DNA of 64,000 nt, from assembly GCA_003313425.1 (NCBI GenBank), contig NHZP01000064.1, forward strand, positions 62,001 to 126,000. Direction: 5' to 3'. This DNA comes from Pseudopyrenochaeta lycopersici. Its lineage: Eukaryota; Ascomycota; Dothideomycetes; Pleosporales; Pseudopyrenochaetaceae. The position numbers were made by a program, and so were the translations under genes. The notes beneath the pieces were generated by a model. The model worked only from the letters and a program-made list of their open reading frames with translations. It was not told the DNA's origin and did no database searches. This document shows, piece by piece, positions 10,250-22,571 of the stretch (positions within the stretch are counted from its first letter, which is position 1; each line of letters begins with the position of its first letter).

Positions 10250-12560
10250 TAATACTAGACCACGAGGGATTTGAGAGACATGCGCCCATGAAAATGGATT
10301 TTCAGTCTGCGCCCATTGTCGTACTTGTTCTCTGCGTTGCTCCAAAAGCTGCAGTACTTCCTGGCTGCTAGCCCCTTGGCTCCGACTTCCCTTGCTCAAC
10401 GCACGATGAAATTGGTGGGTGACGAATGTGATTATCTGCGGCTTCTATAACTCTTGGAATACTTCTTTAAGGAACTTAGCAGCACTACTTAGGCCTTGTA
10501 CCTTCAGCCCTCCAAGCTCATTGAACTAGACATCGCTATGACGGCTCGCTGCAACTTCTGGCCCATAGTGAAAGTCAATTGATGCTATGTGCATTAAGAT
10601 AGGCCGACCGTTTTCTTGTCGAGGCCACTTGGCCAGACTAAGACTACCAACGCCCTGGAGATCAAGCACCCGGGGGTTAATAAACGGCCAGCCACCCTGT
10701 TCTATACTGTCAATTGTCCCTAGTGGCGTGAGCACTGAGCGCATTAGCGACTTAGGGAAACCAGTAAAACAATAGCTACCTAGACGATTGAGTGCAGAGA
10801 CTCCCTCCGCTAATGCAACATTCAATCCTCTAGATCCCGCAGCCTCAAATCGCGCATAGATGTTATTAATCGCCCGTCCAAAAATATCAGCAAAAGATGC
10901 TAGTACGCCGGGAAACACGGAGGGGCGGAAAGATCGCAGGAGATGTGTGTAGCACTGAGATTCCTGAAGGAAGAATCGCATCAACTGGAAGATCGGAGTA
11001 AGGACAGTTGAGAAGCTCCGATCGCTATCATTCAGCCTCGATACCCGCACGGAAAGTACTTGCTCCATTCGAAAAGCGAACTCTTCTTCTATAATCGCTG
11101 ACTTAATACGTTTTCGTTTACGAGCAAAGGGCTTAGATGATCCAGGGTTATCAGGCGTCAATTGACCCTGCAGGTGCTGCAGTAGCCGCTGCCGCTTCGC
11201 CGCTACATGGCTAGAGAGATTTCTATCCTGATCCGAAAGCGCTAGCGCAGCTGTTGCAACACCCTTGGTGGCGAGAAGATTATCTGGTCCATGACGAATG
11301 CTACGCTTGATATTTGAGTAGGCCTGGAAGTATCTATAAGTAAGCACGCCTGCGCCATTGTGCTGATAGCTTATGTTCTCTTGCATAATAGCTAAGAGGT
11401 TATCTATCAGAAATGCTGGCGGCTGAGGTGACGAGAAATTACCGTACGCTGGGTGAAATGCTAGGGGATAGAAGGTGAAGTCTCGTGGGCCTTGGAACTC
11501 TCTGAGGACTATATTCTGGTTAGCTAGGAGACAGCGCGCTGGTTTACTGTTCGGGTCCGGAGAGCGACTATTAAGGTAATTGATATCGACTGCTAACGTG
11601 AATGAGACAGTATTGATGCTATTAAGAATGTATTTCTGTCCTAACTCTGTTTGAAGCTGATTTAGGCCGCTAGTGAATAGAGTCTGGTAGTCGTAGTTGG
11701 AGCAGACGGCAGGATTAGTTCCTGATATTTTATCTTGGGATTCGCCGCCGTACGCGGAAATGGGATGTTCTAGGCTGACATACTTATTGTTGGATTCAGA
11801 ATCTTTGTTATCCACGCGAAGACGGGTCTCTTTTTGCACGGACCGCAGTCGCTTACTTACTTCAATTTCGATGTTTGCCCCGTAATCGTACGCATGGAAT
11901 GCGGGCTGGTTCTCTACCCAAAACCTGTCTTGTGTGTTTTGCTCTATATATCCTCTCCATTCCCGCATAAAGGCTTGCTGGAACGTTGTCTATTTATTAA
12001 AGGTGATTTTCTGAGTATGCGGACTATCTAGCCTCTACGAAGGTTCTACGCTCTCCCCTAGAAGCTCCCCTATAAGAAATATTCGCTTGATATATGTAGT
12101 AAGGAAGTGCGTATGCTGGAGTTTAAGGGCGCTGGACTGAGAAGACTTTTCGCGGCGTTTCCGACGTTTGTTCCGTGATAAAAGCTTATTAGGCGTAGTG
12201 GTAGTGGGATGCATGATAATATACTATGCCTCTCTAGTAGACGCAGTCGCTAGCCGGAAGGTTCGATGCTCAAGATCAAACGATAGTCTATGTACGTGCT
12301 TGTTGCTGTAAGATGCCCTCTAATTCCTGAAACTAATAGTTATATTATTAAAAAATCTCTCGGATGGCTGCGTTATGGGCTTTAGTGGTTGTCTGATGAT
12401 TATAAGGAGGTCGAGAAAGAAGGTAGGGAGATATTCGTTGTCTAGCGCTGCAGCTTTCGACCCGGCTTTCCTGCTTCCATAGTTAATCGTATACAGTCTT
12501 TGTAGCATATCAATAGCCTGGCTGCCACTGAAAGACGCGCTCTTCGTCACTGCTATTAAG
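10250..12560 (-). pseudogene. Large uncharacterised ORF, one frame with RIP stops
   Basis: One minus-strand frame can be followed for about 770 codons, from about 12,560 to 10,250. The uninterrupted core is 480 codons (11,968-10,526). Upstream, the stretch at 12,550-12,320 is in the same phase. Downstream of the stop at 10,526 the frame continues through FNELGGLKVQGLSSAAKFLK and WAQTENPFSWAHVSQIPRGL. The core has a basic patch (PFARKRKRIKSAI) and no transmembrane segment or catalytic motif that I recognise. Stops lie where CAG/TGG are expected. The long intronless frame and surrounding repeats suggest an element-borne or multicopy gene. The function is unknown and I will not guess one. Confidence 0.5.
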
Positions 12561-13332
12561 TCTTGTACTTTAATTGAATTAGCTTATTTCTGCTTTGCTT
12601 ATACGCTAGATAGACATACCTATAAACTTGTGGTCTCCCTTCGAATGATTAATCTTCCAAGAGTATTGCTTAGACGCTACTACAACCTGTTCGTCGTCCC
12701 CAAAGCTGCTATCATTGCAGTCGCTTCTAGCGTCCTGGTTAGGGTCTACACTCATCCTATCTTCGTCCTTGGACACCCCATCCGGGCCAACGTCGTAACG
12801 TTGCTCAGGGACCAGCTCGTTAATTGGTGGAGAGCTTGGCTAAAGATAGCTATTGTTAACGGGACTGAAATTTACAAACTCTTTATTAAAATATTCACAA
12901 TCTATATTGTAGAAGTGATGAATAGCCTCCTTGGAATACTAAGAAAGCCTAAAAATAGCGATTAAAGGGGTTGATATCTCGGCGAAACATGACATTCATT
13001 GCCCCTAGGGGTAAGCTACTAAGAGGATAGACTTCAGGTGCTAAAAAAAGTTATATAAAGCTTATTTGCTGTTCTTTTTAGTGCTTATAGTGCCTTCTAA
13101 GTTACGCGCACGCTTTGTAGTTGTACCTAAATTACGATGCTCTACTGTGGGAAGCTGTTGCCAACCGTCTCTAATGCTTCGAACCCCTAATCTTATGCGC
13201 TTTTTGAGGTTGTTCGTGGCTCTTTTCTTGGCTAGGGTAGGAGTTAGAAGGCGGTTGTACGGCTTGTTTGCTACGGTGTAACTTTCGAAGACTATTTAGC
13301 GTGCCTGCTGTTATGTCTACTGGATCGTGGGG
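12561..13332. other. Degraded DNA with a palindrome at 12,999
   Basis: Minus-strand coding traces are present but shattered, and no start can be placed. At 12,999-13,014 the sequence TTGCCCCTAGGGGTAA is a near-perfect palindrome related to three copies at 15.6-15.7 kb. Plus-strand open frames here are AT- and T-rich artefacts. Confidence 0.4.
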
Positions 13333-15518
13333 CTATTGAGAAGTTTGGACCTGTGTTTCCGTGTTTGAAGCTCGTCTCGGTTTGTATATCTTGCTTCTGG
13401 GGAAGCCTTGCTCTTCAGCAGACCCGTGCGTGCGCGATCCCCTACGCTGGTCGTAATTATTATTTCTGCTTTGAACCTTATTAAGGTTAACGGAAGGAGA
13501 GACCGTTAGGTTCGGAGATGTTAGAGGGATTACGCGTTCCCCGTTCAATTCAGCCCCTCTCAGCCCTTGGAGTTTGGTACGCTCTGCCTTTACTATCTTG
13601 ATTGCTGCCGGCTCCTAATCTCTACCGTAGCGCCTTATTGCTTTATCGTATTGCTCTACAGCCTACTGGATAATAACCGGCTATATTATTATACGTAGCT
13701 TGTCTGCGGCGCCTGATAACTGTAATGTAGGGTTTTTAGCGACTTCTGGAATACGACAGATTAAGTTACACGCCGCTTGAGCGATAGTAGAAGAGGGCCT
13801 CGAGCGTATGTCTCGAGGGTCTTCTGTATTAAAGCGCAGCATGTACTTGTGTTGTAAGTTTGGTCCCGCAAAGTCTATAATAATAGATAATAAGGAATGC
13901 TACGCGGCATGCTTAAATCTTGTAGTGTAGGCATCGCTCTGTTTGCTGGGGTATTCATGAAGATAGTGCTCTGTAGTTGTGCTAGTGAAATCTTTAGTGT
14001 TATTCTGGACGTACTGTAGAAGCTGCTCTTGGAGTAATTTAGACCTTTCTTTAGTATCCGCGCCATATTTCTCTTGTAAACCTGGGATTAGGTCTCTCCG
14101 CAAAGCAGGTTTGTTGTTATTATGGTTAGAGACCCTCGTAGGTTCAGAACTTATCTATTGACCGATATGAGACATTACGATGCTTATGACCTTCCCTTCT
14201 TGCTTCGTGGTCTTAAGAAGGGCTTGGATGTTAATGAAATGATAAGTCCTTTCTGATTGAAGAAACTGGCATAAGCTATAGTATATTTTGTTGCTTGTGG
14301 TTGAAAGGAAATCCCGTCGGCGAGGACTTAATAGATTGAGTTCTGTATTAGCTTCTAGATCTGGATAAAAAAGTTCCTGTACATGCTCTGGTGCACGCGC
14401 TTGTGGAAGGGCTGCAAACCTGTTCTAGTCGCTTAACTGAATATCAGAACGAAAGTGGTTGTAAATTTGCGTTAATACTTCTATAACCTGGGTGAATGCG
14501 GTAAACTAGAACTGCTCTTACTTAGTAGATGCTAGGGCTGCGGTATTGTAAATGCTACTTACTTTATCTATCCTGCAGCTCGCTATCTATTCAAAAGTTG
14601 AGATATTAAAAGTGGCCTGTCTAAGTGGGTACTGGCACTATCGTGTAATTATCGAGTTCTAACTCTTGTTCTTCTACAGCGTGGCCAGCCGCCTTACTGG
14701 GAATTTTACTCAACTACTGAGCCTTATATTCTCTAGCATCTGCTGCTCTACTATTTTATTTAAACCTTGGAATAGTTTGTCGTTCTTAGATGATAAGGCA
14801 GCTAGTTCCGTCCATATCTGACTATGGTTATCTGGTAAGACAGCGTCTTCTCTATTGGCCCGGAGCTTAATATGCAAATATGGCGGGAGTGCGTCTGCTG
14901 TTTGGGTTAGCTCGTCTTGGCTGCCGCGGGTTAAGGGATGGAACCTTTGTTGTAGATGTCACAAATCCACCACCGCTCCCTATGCGCAGACTGAGAACTA
15001 TGCAAATATTCCTTTAAGGCCTCTACTTGATGGTTGCCCGCTATAAGTTCTGCCCTCTGTCCAACAACGCTACTCTAGTCCTCGAATGATGGCTAATCTG
15101 CATTATCCCCGCCCTCAGTTCCCTGGCTATTGCGATCGCTTAGAACTCCGCTTTCTCTTAGCCTGAGGTAGTTAAGCATCTGGTGCACTTGTGCTTTGGT
15201 GCAAGCAACCCGCAGTTGGTGGCTTTTATCTCTGCGAAGGACGCCTACTTCTCTGAATATCTGGTAGAGGCGGCGTTTGTGGTGTTCGTTGATGGATCTG
15301 TTGGTGCCAGTTGTCCACTCTGGAGTAAGCGCATCGATTGGAAACCTAGCAGTAGCCAGTTGATATGGTTCAGCCTGTTCGTAAACGGAGTCTACATCTT
15401 TTACCTCTGTTTGTTGCTTCTTCCTTCCCTTGATAGCTGTTTCATCGCCTTTGCGTTTTATAGTAGCGGTTTTTGTATAATAGGGCCTAAGGAAAATAGC
15501 GTTGTAGGGAATAGGCAC
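13333..15518 (-). pseudogene. ParB/Srx-fold-like fungal protein, degraded
   Basis: The N-terminal part (15,518-15,093, 141 codons) contains PEWTTGTNRSINEHHKRRLY followed by IFREVGVLRRDKSHQLRV. The same frame continues past a stop into WSSVVGQRAELIAGNHQVEA and ERWWICDIYNKG. The order of invitation motif, GNHQVEA box and trailing WWICDIY matches fungal proteins with a ParB-like nuclease (ParB/sulfiredoxin-fold) domain as I know them. A later part in another frame (14,103-13,900, LIPGLQEKYGADTKERSKLL...HYLHEYPSKQ) and a charged C-terminal tail (13,548-13,333) plausibly belong to the same protein. The first ATG visible is at 15,518. Stops and at least one phase change abolish function. What such proteins do in fungi is not known to me. 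Confidence 0.5.
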
Positions 15519-15726
15519 GCTATAGAGCGGTAGGTGGGAAGGCTTTATAAAGTTTAGAAGTTCGCGAAGCTACGTTATTCGCACAGGCTACTTGCCCCTG
15601 GGGGCAAGCACTGCTTCCCACGCTTGTTGACTTCCTAGGGTCTTGCCCCTAGGGGCCAACCCAATTCTTGCCCCTGGGGGCAACATAACCTGACCCTAAA
15701 GGTACTGTTCGGGTACATAGTATGTA
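15519..15726. repeat. Three palindromic TTGCCCCTRGGGGCAA boxes
   Basis: Palindromes lie at 15,591-15,608 (CTTGCCCCTGGGGGCAAG), 15,642-15,659 and 15,668-15,683, spaced about 25-50 bp. Each could form a 7-8 bp stem. A fourth, slightly changed copy lies at 12,999-13,014. They occur just upstream (minus-strand sense) of the ParB-like ORF and just before the AT-rich tandem array. Confidence 0.75.
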
Positions 15727-17302
15727 AAAGCGGTTAGCGAATCCCGACTATCTTCCTCCCTCTATACTATATCCTATCGCTTTGCTCTCTTCTTTCTTAA
15801 TTTTATAAAACCGGTTACCGAAACTATACTATCTTTCTCCCTCTATACTATATCAAATCGCTGCGCTCTCCTCTTTCTTGCCCCTCTAAAACTGGTTAGC
15901 GAATCCCTACTATCTATCTCTCAAAATACTTTATATAATTACTTAACTCTTCTTTTTCTTTTCTAATTAATACTGCTTACGAAAACCTTACTATCTGTCT
16001 ACTAAAATACTATTACTTTATTTTCCTAACTCTTAACTCTATAAAACTACCTACTAAAACTCTACTATCTATCTCCCTCTATACTATTTGAAATTACTTA
16101 CCTCTTTTCTTTTTAACCTATAATACTACCTAGTACATCCCTTTTATCTATCTATACTATATTCTATTACTTTACTTTTTTTAACCTTAATAACATAAAA
16201 CTACTTTCTACTTACTACTATCTACTTATACTAACTTTAAATAATATTTCTTAATAATTTTAAACCTATTTCTACTATCCTATTTTCTTAAAATTCTAAA
16301 TCTTAATTTTACTACTTCTACTATACTACCTACTCTATTACTTATAACTTACTATTCTTCTCTACTATATTATATTACTTTACTTTCGTTTTTTTTATAA
16401 AACTATTTACTACTTAGTCTTTAACTACTTACTACTTACTTTAATTATTCTTGAAAACTTTAAAACTATTCCTACTATTTTATTCTTTTTAAATTCGGAA
16501 CTTTTATAATATTACTTCTACTATACTATCTACTCTATTACTTATAATATCTCTATTTACTATACTCTTTTATATTATTATACTATCTTTTTTTTTCTAA
16601 TTAATACTACTTACTTACTATCTATTCTTCTTTAACCTCTATTTTATTACTTTACGCTTTTTAACTTATCTTTTATTACTTTACTCTTTTTAACCTCTTT
16701 CTTTTAATTATAGATACTTATTATTTACTCTTCTTTATACTATATTTTAATTCTTTTACCTTCCTCTTCTTTTTTCCTATTAATACTACTAACCTATTAT
16801 TTACTTTTACTTCTTTTACTACTACTTTATCTACTTTTATTTTATCTACTTACTTATTAACTACTTTACCTACTACTTAACTTACTATTTTCTTATCTAC
16901 TTCTTTATCTACTATATTACCTACTACTATATTATCTACTCTTTTACTTACTACTACTTTAGCTATACTTTTACTTACTATCTTATTTTCTACTATCTTA
17001 CTTTCTACTATCTTACATACTACTATCTTACATACTACTATCTTACATACTACTATATTATCTTCTACTTTACTTACTTCTGCTTTACTTACTGCTACTT
17101 TACCTACTACTTTCTTCTTTACTACTATTTTATCTACTTTACTTTAAAAACTATTCTTTACTATAAGATTATTAATTATTAACTCTAATATTTTTATTCT
17201 TCTTTTCTTTTTATCTTTTAACTTTTATATTTTAATAACTTCTTATTATACTACTATATTTCTAGAATAATTTTATATACTATATTTCTAGAATAACTTT
17301 AT
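15727..17302. repeat. Tandem array of about 80-bp units, decaying into AT-rich DNA
   Basis: Units beginning AAAAGCGGTTAGCGAATCCC (15,727), AAAACCGGTTACCGAAAC (15,808) and AAAACTGGTTAGCGAATCCC (15,887) repeat with a period of about 80 bp. Each holds a CTATCT..CTCTATACTATAT core. From about 15,960 on the units keep the core but lose GC bases stepwise, ending in TACTACTTTATCTACT-like low complexity. Near 17,010-17,060 a 16-bp unit (CATACTACTATCTTA) is repeated. A second copy of the later part lies at 41,594-42,610. No gene is present. Confidence 0.75.
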
Positions 17303-17307
17303 ATACT

Positions 17308-17482
17308 TGTTAGATAAGAGGCATAAAAACTGAAGTATACGAATACTGCATCGTGGACGGTATCACCTATGTATTATCGATGTATCAGGTCTGTGTTTAA
17401 AAAGGAGAGAAAATAGAACTAACGAAAATACAATAAATTCTGATTAACGATCATGACCAAAAAGATTCATTAAATTCTGATA
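17308..17482 (+). repeat. Copia copy 1, 5' LTR (type A)
   Basis: The LTR starts TGTTAGATAAGAGGC and ends AAATTCTGATA. The terminal inverted TG/CA has mutated to TG/TA, a C-to-T change compared with the 3' LTR. Confidence 0.9.
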
Positions 17483-17519
17483 ATTAAGAGTCTCACTGAC
17501 CCTATAACGAGCGAGGACT

Positions 17520-20500
17520 ATATCTTACGTAAATATTACTGGCGTACGCGACGCTACGATTATCCTTACTGACTATACGAACTACACGCTATAGTTACTA
17601 TAACTTAAAGTAAAAGCAGAGTTCTACGACGTATGGGTAATCGCAGACCCTGATAGAACTAGAGAACCTTTACTGGAACCGATCCCCCTAGTCCTACTAC
17701 GATTAGCTGACTACGTACCGGCTGTAGTCCAACAACCAGCACCCAGCGCGTTGTCAAACTCTTGGGGTAACCGGGTTGGATCATCAAGCCAGCTAATAAG
17801 ATTAAACTCGTCCTGAACTGATGCAACTCCAGCTACACTAACGAAACTATTAGACTTATTACCTGAAAGCTAGGAAACATATAAGGCTGATTAAGACGAC
17901 TATAAGGTACAGCTTGAAGCCTACAAGATTGACGAGAAGAAATACGACAGAGAACGGGCTAACTATTGGTTACTTGTAACGCACATTCAGAGCACAGTAT
18001 CAGCGCACATTTAGCGCAACTGCTGCCTCCCTGGTACCACGATTCGCCGATGGATTATTGATATCTGAAGGACAGTAGGAATTAACCTACTTGAAGAACG
18101 CCAACGAGCACGAACAAGATATTATAATGCATTGAAGCCAATGAGGACCCTAGTAAACTGGGATATCTGGCTTGCCGAATACGATTGAGCAGTAACTGAC
18201 GCTGAGACTGAAGGAGTCGCGGAGGTACAACATAATGACGACATTATAGAAGATTTCTTGTTGGCAGTGGAAAAGGTAGCACCTATGTGGGTGACTGCCT
18301 TCTCTAGCCAGGTGGCCAGAGGTGACCCAGACTATGATAGAAAAGAAATGATGAAACTCTTCCGGGAGCATATGAGCTACTCCTACCTATAAAAGGGTAA
18401 GCAGAAGAGCGCTTTCGCTGCTGGAGACGCTGCATACCCCGCTGGCGGTGAATCCGACTAGGGCGCACAGAGGGACGCCTCTGGTGTAGCTGAAGAAGCA
18501 TCATCAGCCTTACGGGGTAAGAACCGTGGTAGAACACGGGGAAAACGTAAATTTGGGTAAAGCAGCACTAGATCTAAGCATTCCTCTCTGGAGGATACGG
18601 CGGCAGTTGAAGGCACAAAATACTATACTTGTGAACAGCGCTATAATCTTTTTGATTGTTTCTATCTAAACGAAGATAGGGCACCTGCGTGGTTTACACC
18701 AGATTTAAGGATAGCCAAACTCGTTGAGTATAAAAGAAAGTATGACCTAGAGCTAATCAAATTATTAGACTCAAAGCGCTAACGATTAAAGACGCCGCTG
18801 ATTAAGAATTCGCAAACACTAACACCTGAAGTCTTAAAAGATTGACTAGAAGGAAGAGTTATATTAATAATCGAAGCTGCGTATACCGCGTTAGTGTTCT
18901 TAATGAAGAACTAACCGTATCTGCTAAAGAATGCATTCATCCTTGATTTGGGCGCGACAATACACATCTGTAATATGGCGCAACGCCTAACTTACCTCTG
19001 TCTACCTATCCCCGGTGACTGCGTGTGGACAGGCGACGCACGAATATGGATTAAAGGGTATGGCACCGTACATATTAAAGTTAAGTTACCATATAGCACA
19101 GAGATACTCCGATTAGAGAACGTTGCCTTCTGCCCGGAGATTCTATGCAACCTCGTCTTATTTAGACTACTTAGACGACAAGGAATTTGGTGGGATAATA
19201 AGAATGAACCTACGTTGTTAAAGAGATGGGACAACTCTATTATCGCATACCTGACGGAAGCACACAACCAATGGGTACTCGAGCAATTAGATGTAAACGA
19301 CAGTGCCTTTTATACCCGATTTAACTCTCGAACTAAGCGGTCGCCACAAAGAGTAAGTGCGATACTATAGCATAAGCGCCTAGGGCATCTAGGGCCCGCA
19401 GTGATCGAACACCTCGTCTAATAATCTGAGGGGGTGCGCATCAAAGGCGTTACTACAGTCGAGTGCGACGCATGTGGGAGAGCCAAATCAAAGCGCAGGA
19501 TCCGCAGAGAACCTCGACTGAGCGAAGAAGGACCGGGAGAACGAATCGCGATCGACTTTCACGACTACGAAGTGGGGAGCTACTCAAAGGAAAAGAGCCA
19601 AATGCTTATCACTAACCGATTCTCAGCATATAACTAGGATTTCTACTTTACCGACAACAGACCAGCACGATCTATTATTCGGTTACTAGATAATTTTACT
19701 TGCTTCCTCTATACGCAGTTTAATATTTCTGTAAAAGTGATTGAGACGGACAACGAGATAGTGACTGTTAAGCCAGAAGTTAAGAGATGGTGCACGTCCA
19801 AAGGCATAAAGGTCGAGCCTTCTGCTCCTGATACCTAATTACAGAATGGCGGAGGAGAACGCTTAGGGGGTGTGATAAAAGAAAAGGCACGCATGATACG
19901 ACTGGATGCTAATCTTCCCTAGGAACTATGGCCAGAAATCATAAGAGCGGCAGTATACCTGTACAATAGAACGCTGAACTACTCAAACCGCTGGAAAAGC
20001 CTATACAAGGTATTCTTTATAAGGGTTGCTGCTATAAATGGTATCGTTACTGGACTACGGAAACTAAACCAAGCTTATCTTAAAGTATATGGCTGCAAGG
20101 CATTTGTAATGACCGACGATACCTACCGAGGAAAGTCGCGACTGCAACGCTTAGATCTAAAGGCCTGGATTGGCTATCTTATTAGCTATTAATCTACAAA
20201 CATCTACCGCGTTTGGATCCTGTTACTAGCTAAAGTTATTAGTATAAGAGACGTAGTCTTCGATAAAAGCGTAGTGTTTAGCGGTAAAACGGAAGACCTT
20301 ATGGACAACCTTATGCATAATACCCTGCAGGAGATCGCAACGTAGGTGAAAATGATTGAACTGCCTACGCTACCGCGACAGGAACAGCCTGAGACTAGGT
20401 TGTTCTACGAAGACGATACAATAATAGGAAAGAGTTTAAGCCCACAAGGTTAAAAGTTAAGAAATTGCTAAAGTAGAAAGGTGATGGACTTATACCCAAC

Positions 20501-22330
20501 GCTGCCAGACACTCCGCCACCTGTAGCTCTCCTTAGCCAGGCGTAGACCAACGAACTTGAAGCTAATAGCACGATAACATAAGGCTCGTCAAAAACAGAA
20601 CTATAGGTAGCAGCATTTATAGCTGGCACTTAAGCAGGGCACGTAGAGGAACACGAAGGCAAGCCTATTGATAAGGCACAGCTAAAGAGAATGCTGGCAA
20701 AGGGGGTGAAGCCTTACTGAAACCAATTGCTACTTCTTCCGACAACTTACTCAAAGCTTAAAGATTATCCTCTGCACGAAATATTTAAGGAAGCAGAACG
20801 AGAACACCTAAGGAGCTATGAATAAATGAAGTCCTGGGCTGAAGTGCTAATTACTCCCATCAAACGGAAAGGCCGCTAAATATTAGACTGCATATAGGTG
20901 TATACCTACAAATTAGACAAACACCATTACCTTATTAAATATAAAGCACGACTAGTCGTTCGTAGCAATCAGCAACGAAACATCACATCACAGGACATAT
21001 ACGCAGCCACTTTAGCTAGCAGGTCTTTTTGAATGCTCATGGCAATCGCTGCCAAGTTTAACCTTGAACTCAAACAGTACAACGTTACTAACGCATTCGT
21101 GCATGCAACAATAGATAGAGAAATCTACATGAGAATGCTACGAGGATACTAGAAGCCTGGAACGATCCTTAAGCTTAAAAAGGCACTTTATGGTCTTCGA
21201 ATTTCACCGCTCCTATGGCAGAAAGAATTCGTCTCAACTCTTACTAAACTAGGCTTCAAACAAGTGCTATATGAGGCCTGCTGCATGATTAAGGATGGCA
21301 TTATCATCTTCTTTTACGTTGATGACATTATCTTAGCCTATTACTAGAAGAAGGAGGTAGAAGCTTAACAAGCTATTAAGGCTCTTTAAGAAAGATACAC
21401 CTTTACAGGTGGAGAAGACCTGTAATGGTTCCTTGGCGTTGAAGTTATCAGAGACTGAGAATAACGATTAATTCAACTCTCCTAGTTAGCCTATGCCGAC
21501 AAAATTAGCAGACTTGTAGATAGGAAAGATGTCCGACATGATACCCTAATGGCAAGCGTTGAACTCTAGCCACGCGAGGGATTAGTATTACCTTTAGAAG
21601 TCAACAAATACTAGCGTAAGATTGGTTCCTTACTATTTGCTGCTGTTACAACACGACTAGATATAGCCTTCGTAATATCGCGCCTTGCACGCTTCCTCGT
21701 CAACCCTGGAACGGAGCATCAGGAGGCTGCTGACAGAGTCCTGCTCTACCTTGCAGCGACAAAATTAAGAGCACTCTAATTAGGAGGAGGCAACAAGCTT
21801 GAAGTAGCTAGCGACGCATCATTTAGCGATAATATAGTTGATAGAAAGAGTTCGTAAGGTTATGTGATTAAGCTATTCGGTGGTCTTGTTACCTGGAGAG
21901 TAAGTAAACAGGACACGGTTACTACCTTAACGACTGAAGCAGAACTGCTCGCACTCTCCTAAGTAGCAAAAGAAGCTATCTTTACCTCGCGACTTCTCAA
22001 GGAGCTCTAGGTATCATTGCCGGAGTCGACTATTACAATTTAATGCGATAATACACAGATAATTTGACTTGTTACGGAAGAGATTGCAAAACTTTAAACT
22101 AAACTTCGACATGTAGACATCTATAACCACTGGCTACGATAAGAAGTATTGCTGGGATGAATTTAAGTTAAATACGTAGCGTCCTTGCAAATGCTAGCAG
22201 ACGGACTTACTAAAGCGCTGCCCTTAAATAAATGGGAGAACTTTCTTAATTAATTAGGACTAGTAAATAAGAAACCGGCCTTAGCAAAAGAGTTAAAACT
22301 TGAAGACATACAGACTTAAATAGAGGATCT
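17520..22330 (+). pseudogene. Copia Gag-Pol polyprotein, inactivated
   Basis: The frame corresponds to the copy on the other strand. At element offset 212, where that copy has ATG, this one has ATA (17,520-17,522). Recognisable parts in order are: a Gag segment (about 17,990-18,690); a protease whose DSG active site reads D-L-G (18,945-18,953, TCG to TTG); a GAG-pre-integrase/integrase part (HKR.GH at 19,371 on, VECDACGRAKSKRR at 19,459-19,500, catalytic-core acids in FHDYEVG and TDNEIV); and reverse transcriptase with intact YVDD (21,315-21,326). RNase H follows to about 22,330. Numerous TAG/TAA codons replace CAG/CAA/TGG. It would have supplied all enzymes for copying through an RNA intermediate in cytoplasmic particles, but is dead. 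Confidence 0.9.
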
Positions 22331-22391
22331 AATAATTGCATAAGATATAGGTTGGTGGCAGCTTAGAAGATTACTCTAAGCTGAGGGGGTG

Positions 22392-22566
22392 TGTCAGATA
22401 AGAGGCATAAAAACTGAAGTATATGAATACTGTATTGTGGACGGTATCACCTATGTATTATCGATGTATTAGGTCTGTGTTTAAAAAGGAGAGAAAACAG
22501 AACCAACGAAAATACAATAAATTCTGATTAACGATTATGACCAAAAAGATTCATTAAATTCTGACA
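22392..22566 (+). repeat. Copia copy 1, 3' LTR (type A)
   Basis: 175 bp, TGTCAGATAAGAGGC...AAATTCTGACA. It differs from the 5' LTR by a handful of substitutions, nearly all C/T or G/A, so LTR divergence cannot be used simply as a clock here. Confidence 0.92.
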
Positions 22567-22571
22567 ATACT

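Larger units (their letters stand above)
17308..22566 (+). mobile_element. Full-length Ty1/copia retrotransposon, copy 1
   Basis: The element is exactly 5,259 bp with 175-bp LTRs at both ends, flanked by a perfect 5-bp target duplication ATACT (17,303-17,307 and 22,567-22,571). A polypurine tract (CTGAGGGGGTG) precedes the 3' LTR. The internal order of gag, protease, integrase, reverse transcriptase and RNase H is that of Copia elements. It is inserted in the AT-rich tail of a RecQ-helicase module. RIP-type lesions inactivate it, and no primer-binding site complementary to a familiar tRNA was recognised after the 5' LTR. It is the same length as the inverted copy at 36,335-41,593. Confidence 0.95.
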
